64,000 nucleotides of DNA from Lysobacter stagni (GCF_030053425.1 NZ_JASGBI010000001.1:2612001-2676000); one strand, 5' to 3'; shown: positions 47,819-57,537, counted from the stretch's first letter. Program-made: numbers and translations. Notes: generated from the sequence alone by a model not told the origin.

Positions 47819-48595
47819 TTAATCGTCCTGCGGCACGTCGACGCGGCCGCGCACATCGCTGTGGTCGACCGATCCGCTGCCGACCTTGCGAACGGTCAGG
47901 TTGCCGGCGACGTTGTTCGCGTCCAGATCGCCAGAGCCGATCTTGTCGGCGCTGACGTCGCCACCGATGTCGCGCAGTTTCGCCGCGCCCGACCCGATGG
48001 AGCCGATCACGGCACCGCCCTTGACGCGACGTGCCTTGAGATCGCCGGAACCGACCGACAGTACGTGCAGCGATCCGATCGTATCCAGTTCGATCTCGCC
48101 CGAGTTGACCTCGGCGGTGACCTGGCCGCGGATGTTGCGCGCCTCGACCTCGCCCGAACCCACGTCGGCGCTCAGCGCGGAAGCACCGGTGACGCGGGCA
48201 TCGCCGGAACCCACCTTCAGGTGCACCAGCAGGTTGTCGGGCACGGACGCGTTGAGTACGAGGTAGCCATAGTGCGATCCGCCAAAGCTGATCTGCAGCA
48301 CGCTCTCGCGTTCAGCGGTGACGACCAGACGGTCGCCTTCGCGGCGCTGCGTGACCGTGAGCCCTTTCAGGCGGTCGGGATCGGACGCACAGGCCTTGCC
48401 CTGGATGGCGCCCTTCGCGCCGGGCGCGGCGTTCACCACCAGTTCGTGCGGACCGATGTCGAACAGGACCGACTTGATGCCGGTCAGGTCGAGCTGCAGG
48501 TTGCGCGGTTCGGAATGGAGGCATTCGTCGGCCAGGGCCTGCCCGGCGAACAAGGCGAGCGGCAGCAGGGCGAGGGCGGGAAGCATCTTGCGCAT
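47819..48595 (-). CDS. Exported DUF4097/GIN-type beta-helical protein
   Basis: Secreted protein of 258 aa with a signal peptide (MRKMLPALALLPLALFAGQALA). The mature part is built of short beta-turn repeats, many ending in GSGD or GSGE (KVGSGDARV, DVGSGEVEA, SVGSGDLKA, KIGSGDLDA, KVGSGSVDH), as in DUF4097/DUF2807 putative adhesin-head proteins. Surface or periplasmic scaffold role is inferred. SD GGAGAG. 22 nt after the esterase gene. Confidence 0.85.
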   Translation of the reverse strand: MRKMLPALALLPLALFAGQALADECLHSEPRNLQLDLTGIKSVLFDIGPHELVVNAAPGAKGAIQGKACASDPDRLKGLTVTQRREGDRLVVTAERESVLQISFGGSHYGYLVLNASVPDNLLVHLKVGSGDARVTGASALSADVGSGEVEARNIRGQVTAEVNSGEIELDTIGSLHVLSVGSGDLKARRVKGGAVIGSIGSGAAKLRDIGGDVSADKIGSGDLDANNVAGNLTVRKVGSGSVDHSDVRGRVDVPQDD

Positions 48596-48617
48596 GGGTG
48601 ACTCTCCGTGGAAGGCC

Positions 48618-49295
48618 CTACTTGGATGCGTGCGGGACGACGACGGTTGCGTTGTCTTCCAGCACCGCATGGAGCGTGGGCCAGGCGTTGTCCAGTACGC
48701 GCGGCTGGGCGCTGGCATTGGGATGGATGCCGTCGTCCTGCAACAGCGTGGGGTCGCCGGAGATGCCGGCCAGCAGAGACGGAAGCAGGATCACCTGCTT
48801 CTCCTTCGCCACGGCGGTGTAGGCGTCGCGCAGGAGGTCGGCCGAGCCGTCCTTGTCGAAGGCGGGCGGAACCTCGAAACCGAGCACCGCGACGCGAGCG
48901 CCCTGTGCCTGTGCCATCTCGATCAGGCGCGTGAGATCGCGGCGGATCTGCGGACCGGTGGCGCCCATGATGGCGTCGTTGCCACCCAGTTCCAGCACGA
49001 CCACACGCGGATGATGCTGCGAGAGAAGCGGCGGCAGTTCCTGCAGTGCGTCGGTGAGCGTCTTGCCGCCGCGGCTGGCGTTGACGATCGCGGGCGGCGT
49101 GTTGCCGTTCGCGGCGAGCTTGCGGGAGAGCAGGGCCACCCAGCCATCCGACTCCGCCATGCGGTGCGCCGAGCTGAGGCTGTCTCCCACGATCAGCATC
49201 GTGTCGGGCGTCGCGTGGACGGAATCGGCGGCCGATGCGGGCAGCGATGCGCCGATCAGAAGGGCGAATGAGAAGAGGGCAGATGCGAAACGCAT
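48618..49295 (-). CDS. tesA: Periplasmic GDSL esterase/lysophospholipase (TesA-like arylesterase)
   Basis: SGNH hydrolase of 225 aa with a signal peptide (SFALLIGASLPASA). Block I GDSLSSAH carries the nucleophile Ser39; block III is GGNDA and block V DDGIHPN (Asp and His of the triad). In E. coli TesA hydrolyses lysophospholipids, esters and acyl-CoA in the periplasm. It is first in an operon with two envelope proteins. SD AGGA 7 nt upstream. Confidence 0.9.
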   Translation of the reverse strand: MRFASALFSFALLIGASLPASAADSVHATPDTMLIVGDSLSSAHRMAESDGWVALLSRKLAANGNTPPAIVNASRGGKTLTDALQELPPLLSQHHPRVVVLELGGNDAIMGATGPQIRRDLTRLIEMAQAQGARVAVLGFEVPPAFDKDGSADLLRDAYTAVAKEKQVILLPSLLAGISGDPTLLQDDGIHPNASAQPRVLDNAWPTLHAVLEDNATVVVPHASK

Positions 49296-49626
49296 TGGAC
49301 GTCCTGTATGGAGTTTCGGTTCCGCGCGCAGGTTGGTGCGCTGCGGGGAATGCCTTGCCTGGCGTGCTGCTTCGACGAATTGCGTGGTGCTTGGATCAGA
49401 TCGGGAGGTCGCTTCGCGCGGATGATCTTCGGTTTGTGTCGGATGCCATCCCTGGCGATGCGCTACTTGCTTCGGGTTCGCGCCGCGCGGCAGTGCCGCG
49501 TTGTTGCTTCGATTACGCTGGAATGCCGTCCGTGGCGTCACGTGGCTGGCTTCGGGTTGCCCGGCCCAGCCATCCATGGCTGGGCGTTCGCCGCGCTGCG
49601 GACCAGTGGTCCGCAAGCAGCGCGGC
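49296..49626. other. Gene-free 331-bp gap with two strong hairpins
   Basis: No credible gene on either strand. Near the permease stop, a long hairpin (49591-49625; CCGCGCTGC and GGACCA arms) and a second perfect one, GCCCAGCCAT-CC-ATGGCTGGGC (49564-49585), probably serve as terminators of the ABC operon. The rest (49296-49560) must hold the promoter of the tesA operon; no consensus box stands out. Confidence 0.55.
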
Positions 49627-50685
49627 TCACCCCTCATCCCGCCAGCGGCGCAGGCGGATGGCGCCGAAGATCATCGCCGCGCCAGCCAGTGCGCCCACCC
49701 ACAGCTGTGGCGTCAGCAGCACCGAGTACATCGTGCGCAGGTTGACCACCGAATGGATCGCCTGCGGGCCGTCGACGTCGATGTCGCCGATGTTCGCCAC
49801 GTCCAGCCACGCACCCGGCACCACGCTGAAGAGGCTGCGGGCCACGACGTTCTTCCAGAACCACAGCGTTTCCAGGTCGAACAGGTGCATCAGATCGAAC
49901 CAGCTGACGAAGATGCCGGCGAACACCGGGATCATGATCGCCCACAGGAACGGTTTGCTCTTGGCCCAGGACGAGCACAGCATCAGCCAGCCCACCGTCG
50001 GCAGCGCCCACAGCGCATACACCGGGATGGAGGCGATCAGGTGCGCGGCGACCTTCAGCGGGCTGGCCGGCCCCCACACGATGTGGATGGGGTTGCCGCC
50101 GTGCAGCAGCACCACGAGGCTGTAGAGGATCATCGAGCCGAACACCGTAAGCACCGCGGCGACGGCGGCGATGGCCGGTGCCATCAGCGTGGCGCTGATG
50201 ACCTTGGACAGCACCGTGTCGCGGTCGGAGATCGGCAACGATTTCCAGAACAGCACGCTGCGGTCGCGGCGGTCGTCGTACAGGCTGCCCAGGCAGTAGA
50301 AGAACACCACGAAGGCCAGCACGATGAAGGGCCATGTGGCGCTCATGTACAGGCTGGCGTCGATGGCGCCACCGACCTCGCGCAGTTCGTCCGGGCTCAT
50401 GCTGGCGGTGAGCTTTGCCAGGTTGAGGCCGTTGACCGAGAAGCTGCCGCCTTCGACGTTGATCGTCGCCTGGTTGGGCACCTTGCGCAGCAGCACTTCA
50501 CCCGCGCCGATCCCCATCAGCGTGAGCAGCAGCAGGATGCCGCCCGCCACCAGCGGCGCCCAGAAGAAGCCGCCCTTGTGCTCCCAGAACTCGCGCTTGA
50601 GCAGCATCTTGTAGGTGTGCGTGGGGTGCGGCGTCGTCACTGCGGTGGAGCGGGGAAGCTCCTGGGATTCATGGATCGCGTTCAT
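49627..50685 (-). CDS. ABC transporter permease (ABC-2 type)
   Basis: Inner-membrane protein of 352 aa with six likely helices (first about 43-63, then five from about 120 to 345) and a periplasmic loop between TM1 and TM2. The start AUG overlaps the ATPase stop (ATGA). YtrB/C-like permease role: export or extrusion of an unknown substrate; in Xanthomonas relatives this operon is controlled by YtrA. The C-terminus is basic (IRLRRWRDEG). Confidence 0.85.
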   Translation of the reverse strand: MNAIHESQELPRSTAVTTPHPTHTYKMLLKREFWEHKGGFFWAPLVAGGILLLLTLMGIGAGEVLLRKVPNQATINVEGGSFSVNGLNLAKLTASMSPDELREVGGAIDASLYMSATWPFIVLAFVVFFYCLGSLYDDRRDRSVLFWKSLPISDRDTVLSKVISATLMAPAIAAVAAVLTVFGSMILYSLVVLLHGGNPIHIVWGPASPLKVAAHLIASIPVYALWALPTVGWLMLCSSWAKSKPFLWAIMIPVFAGIFVSWFDLMHLFDLETLWFWKNVVARSLFSVVPGAWLDVANIGDIDVDGPQAIHSVVNLRTMYSVLLTPQLWVGALAGAAMIFGAIRLRRWRDEG

Positions 50686-51566
50686 GCGTAGGTCCCCTTC
50701 ATGGTGGCGACGAACAGGTCGGCCAGGCCCGGCGTGCGGGTTTCCCCCAGGCCGGCGAGCTGCTCGCGCGGTATGCCGTCGAACAGCATCACGGTCTTGC
50801 CGAAGGGCAGGGCGCGTTCGTCGATCGGCTTGAGCGCGCGGGCATCGGCGGACTTCTCTCCGTTGACCAGCACTTCGGTGAAGCGCTCGCCCAGCGTTTC
50901 CATGTCGTTGTCCAGCACGACCTTGCCGTCGCGGATGAACATCACGTCGGTGAGGATGTGTTCGATCTCCTCGACCTGGTGCGTGGTGACCAGGATGGTC
51001 TTTTCCTCGTCGAAGTAGTCCTCCAGCAGGCGCTGGTAGAACTGCTTGCGGTAGAGGATGTCCAGGCCCAGCGTGGGTTCGTCCAGCACCAGCAGGCGGG
51101 CGTCGATGGCCATCACCAGCGCCAGGTGCAGCTGCACGATCATGCCCTTGGACAGTTCGCGCACGCGCATCTGCGGCTTGAGCTGTGTGTGGGCGAGGAA
51201 GCGTTCGCACTTGGCGCGGTCGAAGCGCGGGTGCACGCCGGCGACGAACTCGATGGCTTCCTTCACGCGGATCCAGCGCGGCAGCACCGCGACGTCGGCG
51301 ATGAAGCAGACATCGCGCATCAGCGCGTCGCGTTCGGTACGCGGGTCGCGACCCAGCACGCGCAGCTCGCCTTCGAACGGAATCAGCCCGAGGATGGCCT
51401 TGAGCGCGGTGGTCTTGCCGGCACCGTTGGGCCCGATCAGGCCGACGATGCGGCCGGCGGGGATCTCGAACGCGGTGTCGTCCAGCGCGAGCTTGTTCTT
51501 GTAGGCCTTGCGCAGGTGGCGCGCGCTGACCACCGAGGTGGATGACTGGAGGACGGGGGCGTTCAT
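50682..51566 (-). CDS. ABC transporter ATP-binding protein
   Basis: ATPase of 294 aa: Walker A GPNGAGKTT, signature ELSKGMIVQLHLALV (LSKGM in place of LSGGQ), Walker B LLVLDEPTLGLD and the switch His in VTTHQ. It has an extended C-terminal regulatory part (about 215-294). Coupled to both neighbours through ATGA overlaps (GntR stop / ATPase start, ATPase stop / permease start). Resembles YtrB-type exporters. Confidence 0.92.
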   Translation of the reverse strand: MNAPVLQSSTSVVSARHLRKAYKNKLALDDTAFEIPAGRIVGLIGPNGAGKTTALKAILGLIPFEGELRVLGRDPRTERDALMRDVCFIADVAVLPRWIRVKEAIEFVAGVHPRFDRAKCERFLAHTQLKPQMRVRELSKGMIVQLHLALVMAIDARLLVLDEPTLGLDILYRKQFYQRLLEDYFDEEKTILVTTHQVEEIEHILTDVMFIRDGKVVLDNDMETLGERFTEVLVNGEKSADARALKPIDERALPFGKTVMLFDGIPREQLAGLGETRTPGLADLFVATMKGTYA

Positions 51567-51931
51567 GGCGAACCTGCCTTGGCGGGAGCGAGCAGTTCGT
51601 CCGCGGTGAGGCCCAGACGCATGATGCGTTCCAGCACCAGCGGCCACTCTTCACGCAGGAAACGTTCGCGTTCGTTGAACAGCAGCTTCTTTGCGGCCTC
51701 TTCGGTCACGTACATGCCAAGACCCCTGCGTTTCTCGACGAGAGCCTCGTCCGCCAGTTCCTGATAGGCGCGCGAGACAGTGATGGGATTGAGCTGGTAT
51801 TCGGCGGCAACCTGGCGAACCGAAGGAAGCGCATCGCCGGGCTTGAGAACCCCGTCGAGCATCATCGCGATGACGCGCTCCTTGAGCTGGCGGTAGATTG
51901 GAGCGCCGTCGCTCCATTGGATAGCGGTCAT
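51563..51931 (-). CDS. ytrA: GntR-family regulator, YtrA subfamily
   Basis: 122-aa repressor with an N-terminal winged HTH (PIYRQLKERVIAMMLDGVLKPGDALPSVRQVAAEY...NPITVSRAYQEL) and a short C-terminal helix region instead of a ligand-binding domain, the YtrA hallmark. It sits inside the operon it probably controls, with a matching GGTG-N16-CACC site in the promoter. The effector is unknown. It starts 3 nt after the upstream gene and overlaps the ATPase start. Confidence 0.92.
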   Translation of the reverse strand: MTAIQWSDGAPIYRQLKERVIAMMLDGVLKPGDALPSVRQVAAEYQLNPITVSRAYQELADEALVEKRRGLGMYVTEEAAKKLLFNERERFLREEWPLVLERIMRLGLTADELLAPAKAGSP

Positions 51932-51934
51932 GGT

Positions 51935-52351
51935 TCAGCCCCGCGGCGCGAATGAGAAATAAGGCATGACGAGGGTTTGCCGGCGGTGCCGGGCAGCCTT
52001 CCTGGCCTGTTTCGTTTCGGTGTCGATGGCGGAGGTCTCCCCGGCTTCGTGGAGGGTGCGGGCCAATACCGCCGCGGTGGCGATTTCCGCCGCCAGCGTG
52101 GCCGCATCAGCGACGGAATCGACCCGGTCGTAGCGCGTTTCGATGCTGCGGACCAGGTTGTCGACCTGCTTCTCGCGCGAGGCGGAGGCATCGGTCGGCG
52201 TGAAGGTGAATTCGAGCGGTCCCATGTGGAGGGCGACGGGTTCGGCCGTGCGCGCCTTCTGCTGGGCCGGCATCGCCACGGACAGGCACAGCGCAAGCGC
52301 CGACGCGGAGGCCATGAGGGCGGTGAACGTGTTCTGGAGCCTGCGGTTCAT
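51935..52351 (-). CDS. Small exported protein, first gene of the YtrA operon
   Basis: Protein of 138 aa that I do not recognise. Signal-peptide-like N-terminus (TFTALMASASALALCLSVAMPAQ), then a mixed region with a helical segment SREKQVDNLVRSIETRYDRVDSVADAATLAAEIATAAVLA and a basic tail. Its ATG has a good SD (GCAGGA, 8 nt). The adjacent operator and coupling to ytrA make it a likely partner or leader gene of the ABC system. Confidence 0.7.
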   Translation of the reverse strand: MNRRLQNTFTALMASASALALCLSVAMPAQQKARTAEPVALHMGPLEFTFTPTDASASREKQVDNLVRSIETRYDRVDSVADAATLAAEIATAAVLARTLHEAGETSAIDTETKQARKAARHRRQTLVMPYFSFAPRG

Positions 52352-52378
52352 GGTGAACGTCCTGCTCGTTGGTCAGCC

Positions 52379-52419
52379 GGTGTTGTAGGTAACTATAACA
52401 CCAGAAAACGGCCGGTCAA
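52379..52419 (-). promoter_or_regulatory. YtrA-type operator overlapping a sigma-70 promoter
   Basis: On the minus strand, TTGACC (52414-52419), 16-bp spacer, TATAGT (52392-52397). GGTG-N16-CACC (52379-52402) covers the -10 box. The layout predicts direct repression by the GntR/YtrA protein encoded 0.5 kb downstream. Confidence 0.85.
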
Positions 52420-52506
52420 GTCCCGGCTACCCAACTAAAGACATAGGCCCGCCCCGGCGGGGCCATAATCGGGGCTTACGCCCAACGGCCCGGCCCGGAA
52501 GCCCGC

Positions 52507-53106
52507 ATGAGTCCGATTCAGCAAACCCGCAAACCCTTCCGTTTCCAGCATTCCGTGCGGTGGGCCGTCGTGTCTTTGCTCTGGGTGTCGGCTTGCGCGT
52601 TCGCGGCCACCGGATTGCTGGAGCACAGCTTCCGGCCGCTGGCGGGCAAGGAACCGGTGAGCCTGGCCTCCACCTACAGCGGCGACGTGCTGCTGGTGGT
52701 CAACACGGCCAGCAAGTGCGGATACACGCCGCAATTCGAAGCATTGGAAGCGCTGCACGCGAAGTACCGAGACAAGGGTTTTGCCGTGCTGGGCTTTCCC
52801 TCCGGCGACTTCAAGGCGCAGGAATTCGACGACGAGAAGCAGATCCAGGCGTTCTGCACGCTCACCTACGGCGTGAAATTCCCCATGTTCGAGAAGGTGC
52901 ACGTGGTCGGCGCGGATGCCACGCCGCTGTATCGCGATCTGGCCAAGGCGGCCGGAGAGGCGCCGAAATGGAACTTCCACAAGTACCTGCTCGGCCGCGA
53001 TGGCCGCCTGATCGCCAGCTACGGCAGCAAGGTCGCTCCGGACGATCCGCAGATCGTGGCCGCCATCGAGCGGGCGCTGGCCACACCAGAAGGCAAGGCC
53101 AGGTGA
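52507..53106 (+). CDS. Glutathione peroxidase family protein, exported
   Basis: 199-aa thiol peroxidase of the BtuE/GPX type with Cys71 in [12 protein letters not shown] (Cys instead of selenocysteine), the FPSGDF strand and [12 protein letters not shown]. The N-terminus (about 1-34) is a signal sequence whose VSAC could be a lipobox (Cys30) or precede a Sec cleavage site, so it acts in the envelope, most likely using thioredoxin-like donors. Divergent from the YtrA operon. Confidence 0.9.
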   Translation: MSPIQQTRKPFRFQHSVRWAVVSLLWVSACAFAATGLLEHSFRPLAGKEPVSLASTYSGDVLLVVNTASKCGYTPQFEALEALHAKYRDKGFAVLGFPSGDFKAQEFDDEKQIQAFCTLTYGVKFPMFEKVHVVGADATPLYRDLAKAAGEAPKWNFHKYLLGRDGRLIASYGSKVAPDDPQIVAAIERALATPEGKAR

Positions 53107-53237
53107 AGGGCATCGCGGGCAATTGCCGATGTGGCGCCGTGCCGCGACAATGCACGGCTTGCGTCGTGGCACGATCGCACGACGTCGCAGCCGGCCCCCT
53201 GGCCGAACGACATTCCCCCTTACGGAGTAGCTCCCCG

Positions 53238-54173
53238 ATGAAGCGTTTCGTGCGCAGCGCCGCTGTGTTGCTCACCACCGCGGCCACGCTGATCGGCGCG
53301 GCAGCCTCTGCCCAGGACAAGACCATGTTGACCACCGAACGCGAGAAGATCAGTTACATGGTCGGCAGCGACGTCGCCCAGTCCATCGGACCGGTCGCAC
53401 CCGACATCGACGTGGCCGCCTTCGAGCGCGCCCTGAAGAACGCCTTCGAAGGCAACAAGCCGCTGATCACCGAAGAGGAAGCGCAGCAGGTCGGTCCGGC
53501 GCTGATGCAGCGCATCGCCTCGCGCGCGGGCCAGGCGCCGGCGGGCACCAAGGTCCCCGATGTGCCCAAGGACAAGGTCGCCTACCTGGTCGGTGCCGAC
53601 GTCGGCCACCGCCTGGCGCCGATCAAGGACGAACTGGACCTGCCCGTGTTCGTGCAGGCCGTGCGCACCACCTTCGCCAAGGGCAAGCCGTTGCTGAGCG
53701 AGGCCGAGAGCGACCAGCTGCGCCAGTCGTTCCAGCAGAAGTTGGAAGCCAAGCTGCAGGCGCAGGTCTCGCAGATCGGCGCGAAGAACGAGGCCGAAGG
53801 CGCCAAGTTCCTCGCCCAGAACAAGACAGTGAAGGGCGTGTTCACCACCGGCTCGGGCCTGCAGTACATGGTGCTCAAACAGGGCACCGGCCCGCGTCCG
53901 AAGCCCACCGACAAGGTGCGCGTGCAGTACCACGGCACGCTGCTCGACGGCACCGTGTTCGACAGCACGGTCGAGCGCGGCCAGCCGGCCGAGTTCGCGC
54001 TGAACCAGGTCATCGCGGGTTGGACGGAAGGCGTGGCGATGATGCCGGTCGGCAGCAAGTTCCGTTTCTGGATCCCGGGCGACCTGGCCTACGGTCCGCG
54101 CGGCACGCCGGGCGGCCCGATCGGCCCGAACGCCACGCTCGTGTTCGACGTGGAGCTCGAGGCGATCCTGTAA
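53238..54173 (+). CDS. Periplasmic FKBP-type prolyl isomerase with doubled N-terminal domain
   Basis: 311-aa protein, first of three tandem FKBPs. Signal peptide ends at ASAQ (about 26). Two FKBP_N-like dimerisation units follow (about 33-115, [15 protein letters not shown]; about 118-200, [15 protein letters not shown]), then a catalytic FKBP domain (about 215-311; [40 protein letters not shown]). Unlike its neighbours it has no lipobox. It helps fold exported proteins. The ATG at 53238 follows GGAG by 11 nt; the long frame from 52560 overlaps gpx. Confidence 0.9.
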   Translation: MKRFVRSAAVLLTTAATLIGAAASAQDKTMLTTEREKISYMVGSDVAQSIGPVAPDIDVAAFERALKNAFEGNKPLITEEEAQQVGPALMQRIASRAGQAPAGTKVPDVPKDKVAYLVGADVGHRLAPIKDELDLPVFVQAVRTTFAKGKPLLSEAESDQLRQSFQQKLEAKLQAQVSQIGAKNEAEGAKFLAQNKTVKGVFTTGSGLQYMVLKQGTGPRPKPTDKVRVQYHGTLLDGTVFDSTVERGQPAEFALNQVIAGWTEGVAMMPVGSKFRFWIPGDLAYGPRGTPGGPIGPNATLVFDVELEAIL

Positions 54174-54245
54174 TCCGCAGTCCGCGCCCGGCCAAAGGCC
54201 GGAGCGGCGCTGCCGTTCCGGCGATCCCTTCCGTTTTCGAGTTGT

Positions 54246-54287
54246 CCATCCGATGAAGCTTTCCCCGCGCCACACCGGCCTCGCCCT
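54246..54287 (+). repeat. Direct repeat at FKBP gene starts (copy 1)
   Basis: A 42-bp block spanning the last leader bases and first codons of the second FKBP gene recurs at 55341-55382 with one mismatch, 1095 bp downstream. It encodes the common signal peptide (SPRHTGLAL). Confidence 0.9.
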
Positions 54288-55242
54288 GTCCATCGCCCTG
54301 CTTGCCGCCCTCACGGCCGCGTGCAGCAAGCCCGCCGACACGGACGAGTCCGCCAAGACCGAGACCGCGACGGATGCACCCTCCCGTCCCGTGACGGAGC
54401 TGACCACCGAACGCCAGAAGATCAGCTACCTGATTGGCGGCGACGTCGCCAAGTCCATCGAACCGGCCGCGCCCGACATGGACCTGGCCGCATTCGAGCG
54501 CGCACTGAAGAACGCCTTCGCTGGTCGCAAGCCGCTGCTTACCGAGGCGGAAGCGCAGGAGATCGTGCCGGCGCTGATGCATCGCATCGCCTCGCGCGCG
54601 GGACAGGCGCCGGCTGGTGCGGTCCCCGAGGTGCCGAAGGACAAGGTCGCCTACCTCGTCGGCGCCGATGTCGGCCGCTCGCTGGTGCCGCTGAAGGACG
54701 AGCTGGACCTGCCGGTGCTCGTGCAGGCCGTGCGCACCGCCTTCGACAAGGGCCCGTCGCTGCTGAGCGATGCTGAGCGCGATGAGCTGCGTGCCTCGTT
54801 CCCGCAGAAGATGCAGGAGCGGATGCAGGCGCGCGCGCTGGAGCAGGGCAGGAAGAACCAGGCCGAGGGCGCCACGTTTCTCGCCCAGAACAAGACGGTG
54901 AAGGGCGTGGTCACCACCGCCTCGGGCCTGCAGTACCTGGTGCTGCGACAGGGCTCGGGCGCGCGTCCGGCAGCCACCGACAAGGTGCGTGTGAACTACC
55001 GTGGCACGCTGCTCGACGGCACCGTGTTCGACAGCTCCTACCAGAGCGGCCAGCCGGCCGAGTTCGCCCTGAACGAGGTGATCCCGGGCTGGGCGGAGGG
55101 TGTCGCGAAGATGCCCGTCGGCAGCAAGTACCGTTTCTGGATCCCGGGCGATCTGGCCTATGGTCCGCAGGGCTCGCCCAACGGCGGAATCGGTCCGAAC
55201 GCCACGCTCGTGTTCGACGTGGAACTGATGGGTATCCAGTAA
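54253..55242 (+). CDS. fkpA: FKBP-type prolyl isomerase lipoprotein, doubled N-terminal domain
   Basis: 329-aa paralogue of the preceding gene with a lipobox LTAAC (lipidation at Cys24). It repeats the layout: FKBP_N units at about 53-135 (QKISYLIGGDVAKSI) and about 138-220 ([15 protein letters not shown]), then the catalytic domain with [16 protein letters not shown] and [22 protein letters not shown]. Anchored in the outer or inner membrane and acting in the periplasm. The FKBP_N doubling is shared with gene 1 but not with gene 3. Confidence 0.9.
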   Translation: MKLSPRHTGLALSIALLAALTAACSKPADTDESAKTETATDAPSRPVTELTTERQKISYLIGGDVAKSIEPAAPDMDLAAFERALKNAFAGRKPLLTEAEAQEIVPALMHRIASRAGQAPAGAVPEVPKDKVAYLVGADVGRSLVPLKDELDLPVLVQAVRTAFDKGPSLLSDAERDELRASFPQKMQERMQARALEQGRKNQAEGATFLAQNKTVKGVVTTASGLQYLVLRQGSGARPAATDKVRVNYRGTLLDGTVFDSSYQSGQPAEFALNEVIPGWAEGVAKMPVGSKYRFWIPGDLAYGPQGSPNGGIGPNATLVFDVELMGIQ

Positions 55243-55340
55243 CACCGTACGCCGCACGTTCAGTTCCGCGCTGGCAGTTTGTCAGGCCGCATGCCGGGGC
55301 CGTGCTTGAATCGTCCCGGCCTTTCCTTCCGTCTGGAGCA

Positions 55341-55382
55341 CCATCCGATGAACCTTTCCCCGCGCCACACCGGCCTCGCCCT
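55341..55382 (+). repeat. Direct repeat at FKBP gene starts (copy 2)
   Basis: Second copy of the 42-bp block at 54246-54287, one mismatch. The near-identity between genes that differ elsewhere points to recent duplication or gene conversion. Confidence 0.9.
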
Positions 55383-56130
55383 TGCCGTCGCTTCGCTCGC
55401 CGCACTGACCGCCGCGTGCAACAAGCCTGCCGACAAGGCCGATGCCGCCAAGGCCGAATCCGCAGACGCGACCAAGCCCGGCGCCGCCGGCACGATCCCC
55501 GGCCTTGCGACGGAGAAGGAGCAGGTCAGCTACATGATCGGCATGGACATGGCGCGTTCGCTGGAGCCGGTCAAGGACGAGATCGACCTGGACACGCTGG
55601 CCAAGGCGCTCAAGAGTTCGCTGGCCGGCGAGAAGCTGCTGCTGGATGAGAAGCAGGCCGCGCAGATCCGCGACACGTTCGCGCAGAAGGTGCAGGCGCA
55701 GCGCATCGCCAAGATGATGGCCGATGCCAAGAAGAACCTGGCCGACGGCCAGCAGTTCCTCGCGCAGAACAGCAAGAAGCCTGGCGTGGTCACCACGCCG
55801 TCCGGCCTGCAGTACCAGGTGCTCACCGAAGGCAAGGGTCCCAAGCCCACGCCGACCGACACCGTCAGCGTGCACTACAAGGGAACGCTGCTCGACGGCA
55901 CGTCCTTCGACAGTTCCTATGATCGCGGCGAGCCCGCGACGTTCCTGCTCGGTCGCCTGATGCCGGGCTGGCAGGAAGGCATCACGCTGATGCCGGTGGG
56001 CAGCAAGTACCGTCTGTGGATTCCGAGCAAGCTCGCCTACGGCGAACAGGGCGCCGGTCCGATCGGGCCGAACCAGACCCTGGTGTTCGAAGTCGAACTG
56101 CTCGACATCGCCAAACCGAACGCCAAGTAA
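55348..56130 (+). CDS. fkpA: FKBP-type prolyl isomerase lipoprotein, single N-terminal domain
   Basis: 260-aa third member. Signal peptide and lipobox (LTAAC) are nearly the same as in gene 2; one FKBP_N unit (about 53-140, [15 protein letters not shown]) and the catalytic domain with [38 protein letters not shown] and a conserved AYGEQGAG. This is the usual FkpA layout in gammaproteobacteria and probably the ancestral form of the triplet. SD GGAG. Confidence 0.9.
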   Translation: MNLSPRHTGLALAVASLAALTAACNKPADKADAAKAESADATKPGAAGTIPGLATEKEQVSYMIGMDMARSLEPVKDEIDLDTLAKALKSSLAGEKLLLDEKQAAQIRDTFAQKVQAQRIAKMMADAKKNLADGQQFLAQNSKKPGVVTTPSGLQYQVLTEGKGPKPTPTDTVSVHYKGTLLDGTSFDSSYDRGEPATFLLGRLMPGWQEGITLMPVGSKYRLWIPSKLAYGEQGAGPIGPNQTLVFEVELLDIAKPNAK

Positions 56131-56195
56131 TCCCGTCCTGCGGGCGGTCGGCGCACGGTCGCCGCCCGCATCCCCCAGCAGCGAAAAGGATACCC

Positions 56196-57536
56196 ATGCG
56201 CGTCACCATCTTCGGCACCGGCTATGTCGGCCTGGTCACCGGAACCTGCCTCGCGGACGTGGGGCACGACGTCGTCTGCGTGGACATCGACCAGGCCAAG
56301 GTCGATGGCCTCAACCGCGGCGTCATTCCGATCTACGAGCCCGGCCTTGAACCGATGGTCAAGGCGAACCACGCTGCGGGGCGCCTCACGTTCACCACCG
56401 ATGCGCCCAGCGCGATCGCTCACGGCGACATCATCTTCATCGCCGTGGGCACGCCGCCCGACGAGGACGGCAGCGCCGACCTGAAGTACGTGTTGGCCGT
56501 GGCGCGCACCATCGGTGGGCACCTCGAGCGCGGCGTCGTGGTGGTCAACAAGTCCACCGTTCCGGTGGGCACCGCCGACAAGGTGCGCCAGACCATCGCG
56601 GGCGAACTCGCCGCGCGTGGTGTCGATGTCGCGTTCGACGTCGTTTCCAATCCCGAATTCCTGAAGGAAGGCGACGCGGTCAACGACTGCATGCGCCCGG
56701 ATCGCATCATCGTCGGCGCCTCCAGCCAGCAGGCCATCGATCGCCTCAAGCGTCTGTACGCACCGTTCAATCGCAACCACGAGCGCATCGTGGTGATGGA
56801 CGTGCGTTCGGCCGAGCTGACCAAGTACGCCGCCAATGCGATGCTGGCCACCAAGATCTCCTTCATGAACGAGATCGCCAACATCGCCGAACGCGTCGGC
56901 GCCGACGTGGAGATGGTGCGCCAGGGCATCGGTTCGGACCCGCGCATCGGCTGGCACTTCATCTATCCGGGCGCCGGCTACGGCGGTTCGTGCTTCCCCA
57001 AGGACGTGCAGGCGCTGGCGCGTACCTCGCAACAGCACGGCTACCGTGCCGAGCTGCTGGGCGCGGTGGAATCGGTCAACGAACGCCAGAAGGGTCATCT
57101 GTTCGAGCTGATCGAGCGCCACTACGGCGGGTCGATCGCGGGCAGGACGTTCGCCGTGTGGGGTCTGGCGTTCAAGCCCAACACCGACGATATGCGTGAG
57201 GCCTCCAGCCGCCGCCTGCTGCAACAGCTCTGGGACGCCGGCGCGCGGGTGCGGGCCTACGACCCGGAGGCCACCGAGGAAGCCCAGCGCATCTTCGGCG
57301 AGCGCGAGGACCTGGTGCTGTGCGATTCGGCCCGTGCCGCCCTGGCCGATGCCGACGCGCTGGTGGTGGTGACCGAGTGGAAGCAGTTCCGCAGCCCGGA
57401 CTTCCAGCGCCTGCGCCAGTCCCTGACGGATGCCGTGATCTTCGACGGCCGCAACCTGTACCATCCGGACGAGGTCGAAGCCGCCGGCCTGGCCTACTAC
57501 GGGATCGGGCGCGGCCGTTCGATCCAGTCGCACTGA
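56196..57536 (+). CDS. ugd: UDP-glucose 6-dehydrogenase
   Basis: 446-aa enzyme that oxidises UDP-glucose to UDP-glucuronate with two NAD+. N-terminal Rossmann motif [10 protein letters not shown], catalytic Cys266 in [10 protein letters not shown], and the C-terminal UDP-binding domain with [16 protein letters not shown]-glucuronate feeds exopolysaccharide or LPS/antimicrobial peptide resistance. SD AAGGA before the ATG at 56196. The extension from 56016 overlaps fkpA. slyX starts 1 nt after its stop. Confidence 0.97.
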   Translation: MRVTIFGTGYVGLVTGTCLADVGHDVVCVDIDQAKVDGLNRGVIPIYEPGLEPMVKANHAAGRLTFTTDAPSAIAHGDIIFIAVGTPPDEDGSADLKYVLAVARTIGGHLERGVVVVNKSTVPVGTADKVRQTIAGELAARGVDVAFDVVSNPEFLKEGDAVNDCMRPDRIIVGASSQQAIDRLKRLYAPFNRNHERIVVMDVRSAELTKYAANAMLATKISFMNEIANIAERVGADVEMVRQGIGSDPRIGWHFIYPGAGYGGSCFPKDVQALARTSQQHGYRAELLGAVESVNERQKGHLFELIERHYGGSIAGRTFAVWGLAFKPNTDDMREASSRRLLQQLWDAGARVRAYDPEATEEAQRIFGEREDLVLCDSARAALADADALVVVTEWKQFRSPDFQRLRQSLTDAVIFDGRNLYHPDEVEAAGLAYYGIGRGRSIQSH

Positions 57537-57537
57537 G

